The notes: generated from the sequence alone by a model not told the origin. DNA of 64,000 nt from Pelagibacterium flavum (GCF_025854335.1 NZ_CP107716.1:3217001-3281000), one strand, 5' to 3'; positions 7,965 through 17,686 are shown, counted from the first letter of the stretch. Numbers and translations are program-made.

Positions 7965-9149
7965 TTATCGTGTGGCACCGACGATGGCATCGGCCAGGCG
8001 CTGAATACGTTCGTCAGCCAGGCCGGCGACGTTTATGCGGCTATCATCCAACATATAGACAGCATTTTCGGCTTTTAAATGGTCGACGGTTTCAACTTTA
8101 AGTCCCAAAAGCGAGAACATGCCGCGATGTTCGGCAACGAAATCAAAATCGGTACTGTTCGAACGTGAGCGGATCGCGTCGGCCAGCGCCTGGCGATTGG
8201 AGATCATACGGTTGCGCATGGCTTCGAGCTCGGCTTTCCATTCTGCGCGCAGTTCTGCGTCCTCGAGAATGACACGAACGATTTCCGCGCCGTGATCGGG
8301 TGGTTGGGAATAGGCGCCACGAATGAGGTTGAGCATCTGAGAATTGGCGATGTCGGCCTGGGCCGCATCCTCGCCCACGACGATGGCGCAACCGACCCGC
8401 TCCCGATAGATGCCGAAATTCTTCGAGCAGCTCGTCGCGCAGACGAATTCATCTATCTCCGCGGCGAGCGCACGCAGGCCGTAGGCGTCTTCGTCCAGCC
8501 CGTCACCAAAGCCCTGATAGGCCATATCGACCAACGGGAACGCGCCCGTGCGCTTGAGAGAGGCGATGACCTTATGCCACTGGTCGTGGTTGAGGTTGGC
8601 GCCGGTCGGGTTGTGACAGCAGCCATGGAGCAGGACGATATCGTTCCTGCCCAGGCTATCGAGCTTAGCGAGCATTTGGTCGAACCGGACCTTGCGGGTG
8701 TCCGGGTCGAAATAGGGGTAAGCCTCGACCTTGAAGCCGGCCTGTTCGGCCATGGGCTTGTGGTTGGGCCAGGAGGGATCGGAAATCCAAACCGTCGCGT
8801 CGGGATTGGCTCGTTTCAAGAGCGTCAGCAACACCCACAGGGCACCGGTGCCACCCGGAGCCTGCGCAGCGCGGACACGATCGTCGGGCACCGCACCATC
8901 GAGCGCGAGATCGACCATGGCTTTGGCAAACCCCTTGTTGCCGGCCACCCCGATATAGGACTTGGTTTTCGAAGAGGAAACGATGCGCTCCTCGGCTTTC
9001 CTGACGGCTGTCATGATGGGCGTATTGCCCTCGTCATCCTTATAGACGCCAATGCCGAGATCGATCTTGCCGGGGCGGTCGTCGGCAGCAATTTCGGCCA
9101 TCAGCGCAAAAATCTTGTCCTGGGGTGCCTTGGATAGGGTCTCGAACAT
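7965..9149 (-). CDS. Aspartate/aromatic amino acid aminotransferase (class I)
   Basis: 394-residue PLP enzyme of the AspC/TyrB group. The start at 9149 gives MFETLSKAPQDKIFALM, the usual N terminus; the frame runs on upstream to 9233 without family similarity. Visible motifs are KIDLGIGVYKDDEGNTPIM, LLHGCCHNPTGANL, VDMAYQGFGDGLDEDA and the PLP lysine region CSKNFGIYRERVG (Lys in SCSKNFG). NVAGL near the C terminus fits the substrate-Arg region. It transfers amino groups between aspartate or aromatic amino acids and 2-oxoglutarate. It appears to be a single-gene unit. Confidence 0.9.
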   Translation of the reverse strand: MFETLSKAPQDKIFALMAEIAADDRPGKIDLGIGVYKDDEGNTPIMTAVRKAEERIVSSSKTKSYIGVAGNKGFAKAMVDLALDGAVPDDRVRAAQAPGGTGALWVLLTLLKRANPDATVWISDPSWPNHKPMAEQAGFKVEAYPYFDPDTRKVRFDQMLAKLDSLGRNDIVLLHGCCHNPTGANLNHDQWHKVIASLKRTGAFPLVDMAYQGFGDGLDEDAYGLRALAAEIDEFVCATSCSKNFGIYRERVGCAIVVGEDAAQADIANSQMLNLIRGAYSQPPDHGAEIVRVILEDAELRAEWKAELEAMRNRMISNRQALADAIRSRSNSTDFDFVAEHRGMFSLLGLKVETVDHLKAENAVYMLDDSRINVAGLADERIQRLADAIVGATR

Positions 9150-9266
9150 TCTCGCTCTCGAGCTTGGATAGGGAAAAGGCGCGCGGCCTTTATAGAATCC
9201 CCCGGCGCTAATGCAATGGCCGGGGGCGCCCAAGTGGGGGAATGGTTTTGCGAAATATGGCGCGCC

Positions 9267-9719
9267 TTAGAACTGGCGTCCAATGATGGCATCGACCGAA
9301 AAGCGGTTGCCGCCGGCCATGACGAAATAGAGCAGGATCGTCGACCAAAGGATGGACAACTCTGCGCCCGACCAGCCCTGCCCCATGGCAACCCAATGGG
9401 CATAGACGGTGGTGAGCAGCACAATCATCGTGGCGAAGGCGGCCGGGCGCGTGAGAAGGCCCAGCGCCAGAAGGATGCCACCGAAGAACTCGGTTACCGC
9501 CAAGAGGGGGGCCCAAAAGAAGCCGGGAGCAAAGCCCAAGCCCTCGACCATTCCGGCCATGCCCATGGGATTCTGGATTTTCGGCCAACCATGGACGATC
9601 AGGGCAATGCCGGCGAAGACACGCATTGCGGTTTCGGCGAGGGGGCGGCCCATGGCATAGATGCCATTGAGGGTGGGAACAATGAGGCGCGGTTCGGCGC
9701 TCGGAGTAGATTGGGTCAT
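9267..9719 (-). CDS. DoxX family membrane protein
   Basis: 150-residue inner-membrane protein with four predicted helices. The DoxX pattern is clear: RVFAGIALIVHGWPKI, then FFWAPLLAVTEFFGGILLALGLLTRPAAFATMI, and a final helix in WSTILLYFVMAGGNRFSVD. Family members have been linked to thiosulfate oxidation and redox homeostasis, but no specific role can be read here. Reverse strand, with no close operon partner. Confidence 0.88.
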   Translation of the reverse strand: MTQSTPSAEPRLIVPTLNGIYAMGRPLAETAMRVFAGIALIVHGWPKIQNPMGMAGMVEGLGFAPGFFWAPLLAVTEFFGGILLALGLLTRPAAFATMIVLLTTVYAHWVAMGQGWSGAELSILWSTILLYFVMAGGNRFSVDAIIGRQF

Positions 9720-9817
9720 GCAAGAGTTCCTTGAGTGAAATAGTCCTCCCAGGGCTCACCATTCGCAGGAACAGCGATCGTACAAGTTAAATTTGCGCAA
9801 TAAATGCAATAGCCTGG

Positions 9818-10426
9818 CTAGCCATTGGTCACAAACACGTCATAGCGCGTGGTCTTGCCCGATATCTGATGGCTGGGCTTGCGCAGCCCCTCTATCGGCG
9901 CAGCGCGTTGCGGCCATTTGAGAACGACACGGTTCTGGGCAGCAGCGAGCGCCGCCTCCATGAGTTCACGCGCGTCCAGGTCAGCCCCCACCACATCGCG
10001 CAGGTCGCGCATCTGCTTTTTGACCAGCGCCGATTTTGTGCGCTCGGGGTGCATGGGGTCGACCAGGACAACTTCAGGCCCGAGCGTTTGAAGAAGCGCG
10101 CGGGAATCGCCGTGGAGCAGCGTCATGCGCGCAATGATGGCGGCAAGCTCGTCGTCGTGCTCCCGTGCGGCGGCCATGGCGCACTCCAGGGCGGCATGGA
10201 CCTGTGGGTTGCGCTCAATAAGGGTGACGTGTGCCCCCAGAGAGGCGAGAAAGAAGGCGTCGCGTCCCATGCCGGCGGTCGCGTCTACGATGGTCGGCGT
10301 TGCGCCTTTAGCCATACCGCAGGCGCGCGGCAGGGGCTGCCCCCTGCCCTCACCTCTGCGCAGGCGGAAGCCGACGGCACCGCCGACAAAATCGATGACG
10401 ATCGAAGACGAATCTGCGTCTGGCAT
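9818..10426 (-). CDS. rsmJ: 16S rRNA (guanine1516-N2)-methyltransferase RsmJ
   Basis: SAM-dependent rRNA methyltransferase. RsmJ motifs are SIVIDFVGGAVGFRLRRGEG near the N terminus, the SAM site VDATAGMGRDAFFLASLGA, LIERNP, the catalytic-loop-like VVLVDPMHPERTKSALVKKQ and RVVLKWP near the end. At about 202 residues it lacks the roughly 50-residue N-terminal extension of E. coli RsmJ. The ATG at 10426 is preferred; a TTG at 10438 is possible, and the frame stays open further upstream without a canonical start. It is divergent from the amidohydrolase gene. Confidence 0.85.
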   Translation of the reverse strand: MPDADSSSIVIDFVGGAVGFRLRRGEGRGQPLPRACGMAKGATPTIVDATAGMGRDAFFLASLGAHVTLIERNPQVHAALECAMAAAREHDDELAAIIARMTLLHGDSRALLQTLGPEVVLVDPMHPERTKSALVKKQMRDLRDVVGADLDARELMEAALAAAQNRVVLKWPQRAAPIEGLRKPSHQISGKTTRYDVFVTNG

Positions 10427-10545
10427 CTCTGGATCCAATTCTGTAAAGGGGGATAGCTCCCCGGCCCGCCAGAGACAAGAGACGTTGACGACGCGTGCCG
10501 CGGCGCAGACACTAGACGTTTCTCATACCGCCTTCAGGTTTCCCT

Positions 10546-11712
10546 ATGCCCATCATCAACCGTGTTGCCGAATTCCACGCCGATATTACCGCGTGGCGCC
10601 AGCACCTGCATGCCAATCCCGAGCTTCTCTATGACGTCCATGACACGGCGGCGTTCGTGGTCGAGCAGCTCAAATCGTTTGGTGTGGACGAGGTGGTGAC
10701 AGGGATCGGTCGGACAGGGGTCGTGGGAGTCATTCGCGGCAAGGGTGGTTCGGATCGCGTCGTTGGGCTGCGCGCTGATATGGACGCCCTGCCAATTACC
10801 GAACGGACCGGGAAACCCTATGCCTCTGGCAACAGCGGCAAGATGCATGCCTGCGGTCATGACGGGCACACGGCCATGCTCCTGGGCGCGGCACGATATC
10901 TGGCCGAAACGCGCAATTTCGATGGCACGGTCATCGTTATCTTCCAGCCGGCCGAAGAGGGTGGCGGCGGCGGACGCCTGATGGTGGAAGACGGACTGAT
11001 GGAACGTTTCAACATTTCCCAGGTATTCGGCATGCACAACATGCCCGGCATTCCGCTGGGAGAATTCGCCATACGGACCGGCGGGATCATGGCGGGAACC
11101 GACCAATTCGCGATCGATGTTGAAGGGCATGGCGGGCACGCGGCGATGCCTCATCTTGCTGTCGATCCGGTTATCGTTTCCGCCCATATCATTTCGGGTC
11201 TGCAGACGCTGGTATCACGCTCGGTAGATCCGATCCGCTCGGCAGTTCTTTCGGTTACGACCGTCAACGCGGGTACAGCATACAATGTCATTCCGCGCAC
11301 TGCGCGGCTGACGGGGACCGTTCGCACGCTGGACGATGAAGTGCGCGCCCAGATGGAAACGGGTATCAAGCGGCTGGCGCCCCGACTCGCGCAGGCGTTT
11401 GGGGCCGACGCGACGGTAACGTGGATGCGTGGGTATCCGGTTACGGTCAACGCTCCCGAACAGACGGCTTTCGCTGCAGAGGTCGCCCGTGAAATTGTGG
11501 GGGAGGATCGGGTGAATGACACTGTCGATCCCACAATGGGGGGCGAAGATTTCGCCTATATGCTCAGCGCGCGGCCGGGATCTTATATTTTCCTCGGCAA
11601 CGGCGACAGCTCGGATCTGCATACAGACACCTATGATTTCAACGATGATGCGATTCCTTTAGGCGTGAGCTACTGGGTGCGGCTGGCGGAAAGAGCACTC
11701 GCGGCGCAGTAG
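10546..11712 (+). CDS. M20 family amidohydrolase (hippurate hydrolase-like)
   Basis: 388-residue zinc/manganese metallohydrolase of the M20D (HipO/AmhX/ILL) group, cleaving N-acyl amino acids or similar amides. N-terminal WRQHLHANPELLYDV is the classic family motif. Metal-binding GKMHACGHDGHTAMLLGAA supplies Cys and His ligands, FQPAEEGGGGGRLMVEDG carries the catalytic Glu pair, and HGGHAAMPHLAVDPV and TMGGEDFAYMLSARPG complete the set. It ends 12 bp before the AbrB-type permease gene, so the two probably form an operon. Confidence 0.9.
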   Translation: MPIINRVAEFHADITAWRQHLHANPELLYDVHDTAAFVVEQLKSFGVDEVVTGIGRTGVVGVIRGKGGSDRVVGLRADMDALPITERTGKPYASGNSGKMHACGHDGHTAMLLGAARYLAETRNFDGTVIVIFQPAEEGGGGGRLMVEDGLMERFNISQVFGMHNMPGIPLGEFAIRTGGIMAGTDQFAIDVEGHGGHAAMPHLAVDPVIVSAHIISGLQTLVSRSVDPIRSAVLSVTTVNAGTAYNVIPRTARLTGTVRTLDDEVRAQMETGIKRLAPRLAQAFGADATVTWMRGYPVTVNAPEQTAFAAEVAREIVGEDRVNDTVDPTMGGEDFAYMLSARPGSYIFLGNGDSSDLHTDTYDFNDDAIPLGVSYWVRLAERALAAQ

Positions 11713-11723
11713 GAACAAAGTCG

Positions 11724-12767
11724 ATGCCTTGGGCGCTCCGAACCGGTCTCACACTTATCATTGCTGCTATCGGCTCGCTGGCGATCAGCATGCTGGGAGT
11801 TCCAGGCGGGATGCTGATGGGCGGGGCGCTCGCGGTTTCAATTGCCGCGCTATCGGGTTTTCCGGCGACAATGCCCAACGGGCTGCGCAATGTGTTTTTC
11901 GTATGCGTCGGGCTCTCGATGGGGGCCAATGTGGCACCCGACACCCTGCAGCTGATCGGTCAATGGCCGATAACGCTCGGCGCTCTGGCACTGGAACTCG
12001 TGGCCATCGTTCTGGTCTGCGGCATTGTCCTGCGCAGATTATTCAAGTTCGACACAGGAACCGCTTATCTTTCGTCGTTTCCTGGCCATTTGTCTTTCGT
12101 CATGGCGCTGGCTTCGACGGGTGTCGGCAATCCAAGGCAGATCGTCATCATTCAGGTTCAAAGAGTGATGTTTCTTACTCTGTTTGCACCGATCGGCGCT
12201 CTGTTCCTGCCCGTGGGTCATTACGCTGGGGCGGGCACCGATTTGATGGACCTCACGACGCTCGCCATGGTGGCGGCGGGTTGCGCCTTTGTGGGCTGGG
12301 TGTTCACGCGGCTCAAGATGCCGGCGGGCTATGTGCTGGGGTCGATGGCATTTGCGACGGTGATGAAACTGACCGGCCATTTCGACGGCTCGTTGCCACC
12401 GATCCTTGTCGATCTGACCTTCTTGGGTATGGGCGCATTGATCGGATCGCGCTTTGCCGGCATGACACGCGCCGAATTCATGCAGGCTGCTTTGGGCGGC
12501 ACTGTCGCCACGGCGATCACCGTGGCGATAACCACCGCCTTTGCGGTTGGCATCAGTTTTTTCGTTTCCATGCCAATTGGCCAGATCTGGCTCGGGCTCT
12601 CGCCGGGCGGGCTGGAATCGATGGGGGCGTTGGGTATCGCGCTTGGGTATGACACAGCGTTCATCGCTGCACATCACGTGTCGCGATTGCTGATGCTGAC
12701 CATCGCCATTCCGCTGGTGGTCATGCTGGTTAAGGGACGCCAGGCTCAACCGGCCCTTCGGTCGTAA
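11724..12767 (+). CDS. AbrB family membrane protein
   Basis: 347-residue integral membrane protein with about ten hydrophobic segments in two similar halves, the AbrB duplication (often annotated as ammonia monooxygenase regulator or transporter, a legacy label). Repeated Gly-rich turns such as LGVPGGMLMGGALA and LKMPAGYVLGSMAFA occur at equivalent places, and LSPGGLESMGALGIALGYDTAFIA contains the conserved SPGG. The start 12 bp after the amidohydrolase stop suggests co-transcription, perhaps for export or uptake of its substrate or product. The substrate is unknown. Confidence 0.82.
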   Translation: MPWALRTGLTLIIAAIGSLAISMLGVPGGMLMGGALAVSIAALSGFPATMPNGLRNVFFVCVGLSMGANVAPDTLQLIGQWPITLGALALELVAIVLVCGIVLRRLFKFDTGTAYLSSFPGHLSFVMALASTGVGNPRQIVIIQVQRVMFLTLFAPIGALFLPVGHYAGAGTDLMDLTTLAMVAAGCAFVGWVFTRLKMPAGYVLGSMAFATVMKLTGHFDGSLPPILVDLTFLGMGALIGSRFAGMTRAEFMQAALGGTVATAITVAITTAFAVGISFFVSMPIGQIWLGLSPGGLESMGALGIALGYDTAFIAAHHVSRLLMLTIAIPLVVMLVKGRQAQPALRS

Positions 12768-12788
12768 GTCTGCGGACGTGGCGCAAGC

Positions 12789-14441
12789 TCACCCCTTGGA
12801 CAGGGTGAGCGATATGGCGGCTGGATCGAAACCGGTCCCACATTCGATAATGGCAAAGCCGTTGCCTTCGAGCTGGAGCGCATTTCCCTGCAGTGCAACA
12901 CCGTTTGAAACGTGAGCCAGTATCGCCAAGTCGGGCAGTCCCCTGATTGAGAGGGCGCGGGGCTTGGCGGACAGGTTGAAGACGCAGACGAGCGCGTCCT
13001 GACCGCTATGGCGTGAAAAACCGAGGATCGGTTCCTTGACGTTGTGGAAAGCGATCTCGCCATCGATCAGCGCAGGGTTGTCCTTACGGTATTTCAGGAC
13101 GGCTCGATAATAGTGGAGGAGCGAATCCGGATCGGCTTCAAGCGCCGCAACGTTACGCTTCAAATGCGCCCCCTTGACCGGTAGCCAGGGTTTGACCTCG
13201 GAGAACCCTGCATGGATCTCGTCGGTCCATGGCATGGGCGTACGGCAGCCATCACGGCCCTTGTTGTCTGGCCAGAAGCGCAGCCCCGGCGGATCGGTCA
13301 GTTCGGAATATTCCAGTTCGGCTTCGGGCAATCCAAGCTCTTCGCCCTGATAGATGCAAGCGGAGCCCTTGAGCGAGAGCAGCAGGGCTGCCGATTGCCG
13401 CCCAAGAGAATCCGGGGTGACTGCGTGGGCCTCCCAGCGGGAAATGTGCCGATTCACGTCGTGGTTGGAGAAACTCCAGCACGGCCAGCCATCAGGAGCG
13501 CCCGCAAAGAATTTTTCAACCCGCGAACGAAAATGGCGCGGCGTGAATGTGGGGCCGAGCATGTCGAACGAATAGCACATGTGCAAAAGATCGTCACCGG
13601 CGGTATAGGCCGCCATGATTTCGATGGCCCGATGGGCCTCGCCCACCTCGCCAACCGTGGTCGTACCGGGGAACTCATCAAGCAGGGCCCGCACGCGCTT
13701 GAGAAAATCGATGTTTTCCGGGCGGTTCTTGGAGAACTTATGGAACTGCATACCGTAGGGGTCGGCTTCGAGCGGGGTTTCCTTTTCCCTCGGCGCCGGC
13801 GGGTTGGAGCGCAGTTTCTTGTCGTGGAAATAGTAATTTACGGTGTCGAATCGGAAGCCATCGACACCGCGCTCGAGCCAGAAGCGCATAGCTGCCAGCA
13901 CTGCGTCCTGCACATGCGGATTGTGGAAATTGAGGTCTGGTTGGGAAATCAGGAAATTGTGCAGGTAGTACTGCCGGCGCGTGCCGTTCCATTCCCAGGC
14001 CGGGCCGCCGAACACCGACGGCCAATTGTTGGGCGGGGAGCCGTCGTCCTGGGGATCGACCCAGACATACCAGTCCGAACGTGGATTGGTGCGCGAGGAT
14101 TTGGATTCGATGAACCAGGGATGCTTGTCGGATGTGTGGCTGACCACCTGGTCGATTACCACCTTGAGGCCGAGTTCGTGAGCTTTTTCGATCAGCGCAT
14201 CGAAATCGTCAAGTGTGCCAAACAGCGGATCAATGTCGGTATAGTTGGAAACGTCATACCCCATGTCGGCCATCGGCGAGGTGAAGATCGGCGAAAGCCA
14301 GATCGCATCCACGCCCAGCGAGGCGACATGCTCGAGCCTGTCGAGGATGCCCCGCAGATCGCCGATCCCATCGCCGTTGCTGTCCTGAAAGGAGCGCGGG
14401 TAAATCTGATAGATCACCCCGCCGCGCCACCACTCGCTCAT
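12789..14441 (-). CDS. Alpha-glucosidase, glycoside hydrolase family 13 (AglA-like)
   Basis: 550-residue GH13 enzyme of the oligo-1,6-glucosidase/alpha-glucosidase type, cytoplasmic. The start at 14441 gives MSEWWRGGVIYQIYPRSFQD, the family N terminus. Catalytic residues are Asp199 in GFRFDTVNYY (nucleophile), Glu265 in VGEVGE (acid/base) and Asp328 in SFSNHDVNR. The C-terminal beta domain is complete. It would hydrolyse the alpha-glucosides brought in by the aglE/aglF transporter about 11 kb to the left. Unlike many rhizobial agl operons, aglA is not adjacent to the transporter genes visible here. It converges with the AbrB-type gene, 21 bp apart. Confidence 0.92.
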   Translation of the reverse strand: MSEWWRGGVIYQIYPRSFQDSNGDGIGDLRGILDRLEHVASLGVDAIWLSPIFTSPMADMGYDVSNYTDIDPLFGTLDDFDALIEKAHELGLKVVIDQVVSHTSDKHPWFIESKSSRTNPRSDWYVWVDPQDDGSPPNNWPSVFGGPAWEWNGTRRQYYLHNFLISQPDLNFHNPHVQDAVLAAMRFWLERGVDGFRFDTVNYYFHDKKLRSNPPAPREKETPLEADPYGMQFHKFSKNRPENIDFLKRVRALLDEFPGTTTVGEVGEAHRAIEIMAAYTAGDDLLHMCYSFDMLGPTFTPRHFRSRVEKFFAGAPDGWPCWSFSNHDVNRHISRWEAHAVTPDSLGRQSAALLLSLKGSACIYQGEELGLPEAELEYSELTDPPGLRFWPDNKGRDGCRTPMPWTDEIHAGFSEVKPWLPVKGAHLKRNVAALEADPDSLLHYYRAVLKYRKDNPALIDGEIAFHNVKEPILGFSRHSGQDALVCVFNLSAKPRALSIRGLPDLAILAHVSNGVALQGNALQLEGNGFAIIECGTGFDPAAISLTLSKG

Positions 14442-14546
14442 ATGATATTCTCCAGATCGTTCAATAAGGCTGTCGGTTTCAGGCAACGGGCCACGTCCTA
14501 GAAGAGTTGCACCGCGCGGCGGCGCATAAACAAGGAGAGTTTAAAC

Positions 14547-14897
14547 ATGCCTCATATTCTCAGAGCGACGGACCGTCCCGAAGGGGCGTCCAGAACGATC
14601 AAGTTCGAGGGCGGCGAATATGGTGCCGACGTTTCGTTTTTTGCGGTGGTCGCAGAACCGGGGAAGCGGGTGGGACTGCATATTCACCCCTATTCCGAGA
14701 CCTGGATGGTGCAGGAAGGCACCGTGCGCTTTGTAGCCGGAAGCCAGACCGTCGAGGCCGGGTCCGGTGACATCATGGTTGTCGAACCCGAGACGCCGCA
14801 CGGGTTCGAAAATATCGGGGACGGCCTGCTCAGGATGATGTGCATCCATGACGGGCCGCATATCATCCAGACCTTTCTCGATCCTGCCGACGACTAG
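14547..14897 (+). CDS. Cupin domain-containing protein
   Basis: 116-residue single-domain cupin. Motif 1 is GLHIHPYSETWMVQEGTVRF, with His ligands and Glu; motif 2 is GDIMVVEPETPHGFENIG, with the last His. The fold is a small metal-binding beta barrel. Substrate and role are unknown. The start follows an AAGGAG-like site (about 14532-14536). It is divergent from the alpha-glucosidase gene and may share its promoter region. Confidence 0.82.
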   Translation: MPHILRATDRPEGASRTIKFEGGEYGADVSFFAVVAEPGKRVGLHIHPYSETWMVQEGTVRFVAGSQTVEAGSGDIMVVEPETPHGFENIGDGLLRMMCIHDGPHIIQTFLDPADD

Positions 14898-14903
14898 GCC
14901 GCG

Positions 14904-15080
14904 TCAGGTCTGGTCGTCGAGCCCTGCGTCGGGAGCATTCTTGCGAATGGACTCGATTGCGCTCTGGGCAGAGGCCTTGGCCTTATAGCCCTCTGAGGAG
15001 AACATCACTTCCCCGTTGGACGCCCGAAAGCGGAACCGGAACTCTCCGGCCTTGTCCTTGTAAACCTCGAACTTGTACAT
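14904..15080 (-). CDS. YegP family (DUF1508) small protein
   Basis: 58-residue protein, start at 15080, with a GGGAGCAC ribosome site. It is one copy of the YegP repeat: MYKFEVYKDKAGEFRFRFRA, then NGEVMFSSEGYKAKASAQSA, the beta-beta-alpha unit that occurs one to three times in YegP proteins. Function is unknown. It converges with the cupin gene, 6 bp apart. Confidence 0.85.
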   Translation of the reverse strand: MYKFEVYKDKAGEFRFRFRASNGEVMFSSEGYKAKASAQSAIESIRKNAPDAGLDDQT

Positions 15081-15308
15081 CTTTGTGCTCCCTCGATGCC
15101 CGACGGCGAGCGCTCGAAGACGTCGCCGCTTTTTCATCTACCAGCCTACAATTGCCCAAAACAATTGTGCAGGCAAGCCGGGGAATATCCGACCGTTAGG
15201 CACTATTATTGCCGTTGCTCACGGGAGCGCTGGACGACGCAAAATAAATATGCACCAATGAGATATGCGTCGGGAAGGTCGCACACTGTCATCGCACAAA
15301 GAAGGCGT

Positions 15309-16730
15309 ATGAGCGAAGCAAAGTATTTCGACGAGATGCTCAATGCGGACGGATCAGTCCGCGAACCTTACCGCATATTGGGTGAGTGGCTGGACGGACA
15401 GCCCAAGCAAGCCCTCAAGCAATTGTCGCAAGATGCAGAAACGATCTTCCGTCGTTTAGGCATTACTTTTGCAGTCTATGGCTCAAACGAGTCGACCGAG
15501 CGACTGATCCCGTTCGATGTGATCCCCCGGGTGATCGCCGCGCAGGAATGGCGCCGCTTGGAAAAGGGAATCGAGCAGCGCGTCAAGGCGCTCAACATGT
15601 TCCTGTGGGATCTCTATCACGGCCAGGACATCATCCGCGCAGGGCGTGTTCCGGAAAAGCTGATCATCCAGAACGAAGCTTTTTGCCCGCAGATGATGGG
15701 GCTAAACCCGCCCAAGGGAATTTATTCCCACATCATCGGTGTCGATATCGTGCGCACCGGACCTGACGACTTTTATGTGCTCGAGGACAATCTGCGCACG
15801 CCTTCGGGCGTCTCCTACATGCTGGAAGACCGTGAAGCGATGATGCATCTGGTCCCAGATCTGTTTCACAAGCTCAAGGTCGCACCGGTCGAAACCTATC
15901 CGGAAAACCTGCGCCGCACGATGGAAAGCGTTGCGCCGGACAATTGCACGGGCAATCCCAATCTCGTCGTGCTGACACCGGGCATCTACAATTCAGCCTA
16001 TTTCGAGCATTCGTTTCTTGCCGACCAGATGGGCGCCACCCTTTGCGAAGGGCAGGATCTGTTTGTTGATGGAGGCAAGGTCTATATGCGAACCACGTTG
16101 GGGCCGCAGCGCGTCGACGTGATCTATCGCAGGATCGATGATGATTACATCGATCCTCTGACGTTCAAGGCCGATTCCATGCTCGGCGTGGCCGGGCTGT
16201 TCGATGCCTATCGGGCCGGCAACGTGACACTGATCAACGCGCCGGGTACGGGGATTGCCGACGACAAGGCGGTCTATACCTACCTGCCCCAGATCATAGA
16301 ATTCTATCTGGGCGAAAAGCCGATCCTGAAAAACGTGCCCACCTATAATTGCACCAGCGACAGCGAACGCGCTTACGTGCTGGAAAATCTCGAGCATCTG
16401 GTGGTCAAGGAAGTTCACGGCTCGGGCGGATACGGCATGCTGGTCGGCCCGGCCTCGACCAAAAAGCAGAGGACCGAATTTTCCGAAAAGATCAAGGCGC
16501 GGCCCGACAATTACATCGTCCAGCCGACGTTGGCGCTTTCGACCTGCCCGACTTTTGTGAGCAAGGGAATCGCGCCGCGCCATGTCGATCTGCGGCCCTT
16601 CGTTCTGGTCGGCGACAAGATCAGAATTACACCTGGCGGGCTGACGCGGGTCGCGCTCAAGCAAGGATCATTGGTGGTCAATTCCTCGCAAGGGGGTGGC
16701 ACCAAGGACACCTGGGTGCTCGAAGAATGA
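15309..16730 (+). CDS. Circularly permuted type 2 ATP-grasp protein
   Basis: 473-residue protein of the CP_ATPgrasp type, thought to form amide bonds in an uncharacterised peptide modification. The start at 15309 gives MSEAKYFDEML; the frame is open upstream to 15096 but without family sequence. Visible motifs are GIYSHIIGVDIVRTGPDDFY, VLEDNLRTPSGVSYMLEDRE (ATP-grasp Glu/Asn metal site) and VVKEVHGSGGYGMLVGP. It overlaps the next gene by 4 bp (ATGA), so translation of the alpha-E protein is coupled. It is the first gene of the three-gene cluster. Confidence 0.9.
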   Translation: MSEAKYFDEMLNADGSVREPYRILGEWLDGQPKQALKQLSQDAETIFRRLGITFAVYGSNESTERLIPFDVIPRVIAAQEWRRLEKGIEQRVKALNMFLWDLYHGQDIIRAGRVPEKLIIQNEAFCPQMMGLNPPKGIYSHIIGVDIVRTGPDDFYVLEDNLRTPSGVSYMLEDREAMMHLVPDLFHKLKVAPVETYPENLRRTMESVAPDNCTGNPNLVVLTPGIYNSAYFEHSFLADQMGATLCEGQDLFVDGGKVYMRTTLGPQRVDVIYRRIDDDYIDPLTFKADSMLGVAGLFDAYRAGNVTLINAPGTGIADDKAVYTYLPQIIEFYLGEKPILKNVPTYNCTSDSERAYVLENLEHLVVKEVHGSGGYGMLVGPASTKKQRTEFSEKIKARPDNYIVQPTLALSTCPTFVSKGIAPRHVDLRPFVLVGDKIRITPGGLTRVALKQGSLVVNSSQGGGTKDTWVLEE

Positions 16731-17674
16731 TGCTGGGACGCTCTGCTGCCAATCTGTTCTGGATGTCGCGCTATGTCGAGCGGGCCGAAAACATGGCCCG
16801 GCTGCTCGAAGTGGGCTATCGCATGAGTCTGACCGAGCGCAGCGAGGATGGCTCGAGCGAATATTTGCTCTCCATGCTGCAAGCAGCCGAGGCCGAAGAG
16901 GCGTTCAAGAAAAAGCACGATACAGTCGACGTCGCCAGCGTCGCCCATTTCATGCTGTTCGATACCGACAACCCCTCGTCGGTCAAATCCTGCCTCTTCA
17001 ACGCGCGGACTAACGCCAAGTCGGTCCGCACCGAAATCACCACCGATATGTGGGAAAGCCTCAACGGCACATGGTTGGAGTTTTCGCAGGTTCAGCCGCG
17101 CTATGTGTTGGGCAACAAGCTCCCCAGTTTTCTGCAATCGGTGAAACAGAGCTCGAACCAGTTTCGCGGCGCGCTGCTCGGCACGTTGATGCGCACCGAT
17201 GGTTTTGCATTTGCGCAGACAGGCGGGTTTATCGAGCGGGCGGATAACACGGCGCGAATTCTAGACGTCAAATATTACGTCCTCTTGCCGCGCTCCTCCA
17301 TGGTGGGCGGCGATGTCGATATCCAGCAATGGACGATGATCCTGCGCGCGGCATCGGCGCACCGCGCTTATCGCCATATTTATCACGACCGCTACAAGGC
17401 CTGGAATATCTCCGATTTTCTTATCTTTAGAAAGGAGATGCCTCGGTCCCTCGCCTTTTGCAGCACTTCTGTGGTGGCCATGCTGGGGATGCTGGAGCAG
17501 ATTTACGGCGAGCCGTCGGGTTGTCACGACGAGGCGATCAAGATGGCGCAGTTCCTTACCGCAGGCGACATGAGCAAGGTTTTCGACCAGGGACTGCACG
17601 AATATCTCACCGGCTTTATGGCGGCCAACAACCAGCTTACGAATGCGATTTCGGAAAGTTACAATTTCTACTGA
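16727..17674 (+). CDS. Alpha-E domain-containing protein
   Basis: 315-residue all-alpha protein with the alpha-E motif at the N terminus (MLGRSAANLFWMSRYVERAE, then NMARLLEVGYRM), and FLIFRKEMPRSLAFC later. These proteins always keep company with CP-ATP-grasp and transglutaminase-like genes, and comparative genomics has proposed a role in a peptide synthesis or tagging system. Two tandem ATG codons exist (16727, 16730), and the first overlaps the upstream stop. Confidence 0.9.
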   Translation: MMLGRSAANLFWMSRYVERAENMARLLEVGYRMSLTERSEDGSSEYLLSMLQAAEAEEAFKKKHDTVDVASVAHFMLFDTDNPSSVKSCLFNARTNAKSVRTEITTDMWESLNGTWLEFSQVQPRYVLGNKLPSFLQSVKQSSNQFRGALLGTLMRTDGFAFAQTGGFIERADNTARILDVKYYVLLPRSSMVGGDVDIQQWTMILRAASAHRAYRHIYHDRYKAWNISDFLIFRKEMPRSLAFCSTSVVAMLGMLEQIYGEPSGCHDEAIKMAQFLTAGDMSKVFDQGLHEYLTGFMAANNQLTNAISESYNFY

Positions 17675-17686
17675 GGGGGCGGACCC

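Noticed and set aside
13212..14501. Forward ORF of 429 codons opposite the alpha-glucosidase
   Set aside because: Antisense shadow in GC-rich DNA; the GH13 reading has all catalytic residues.
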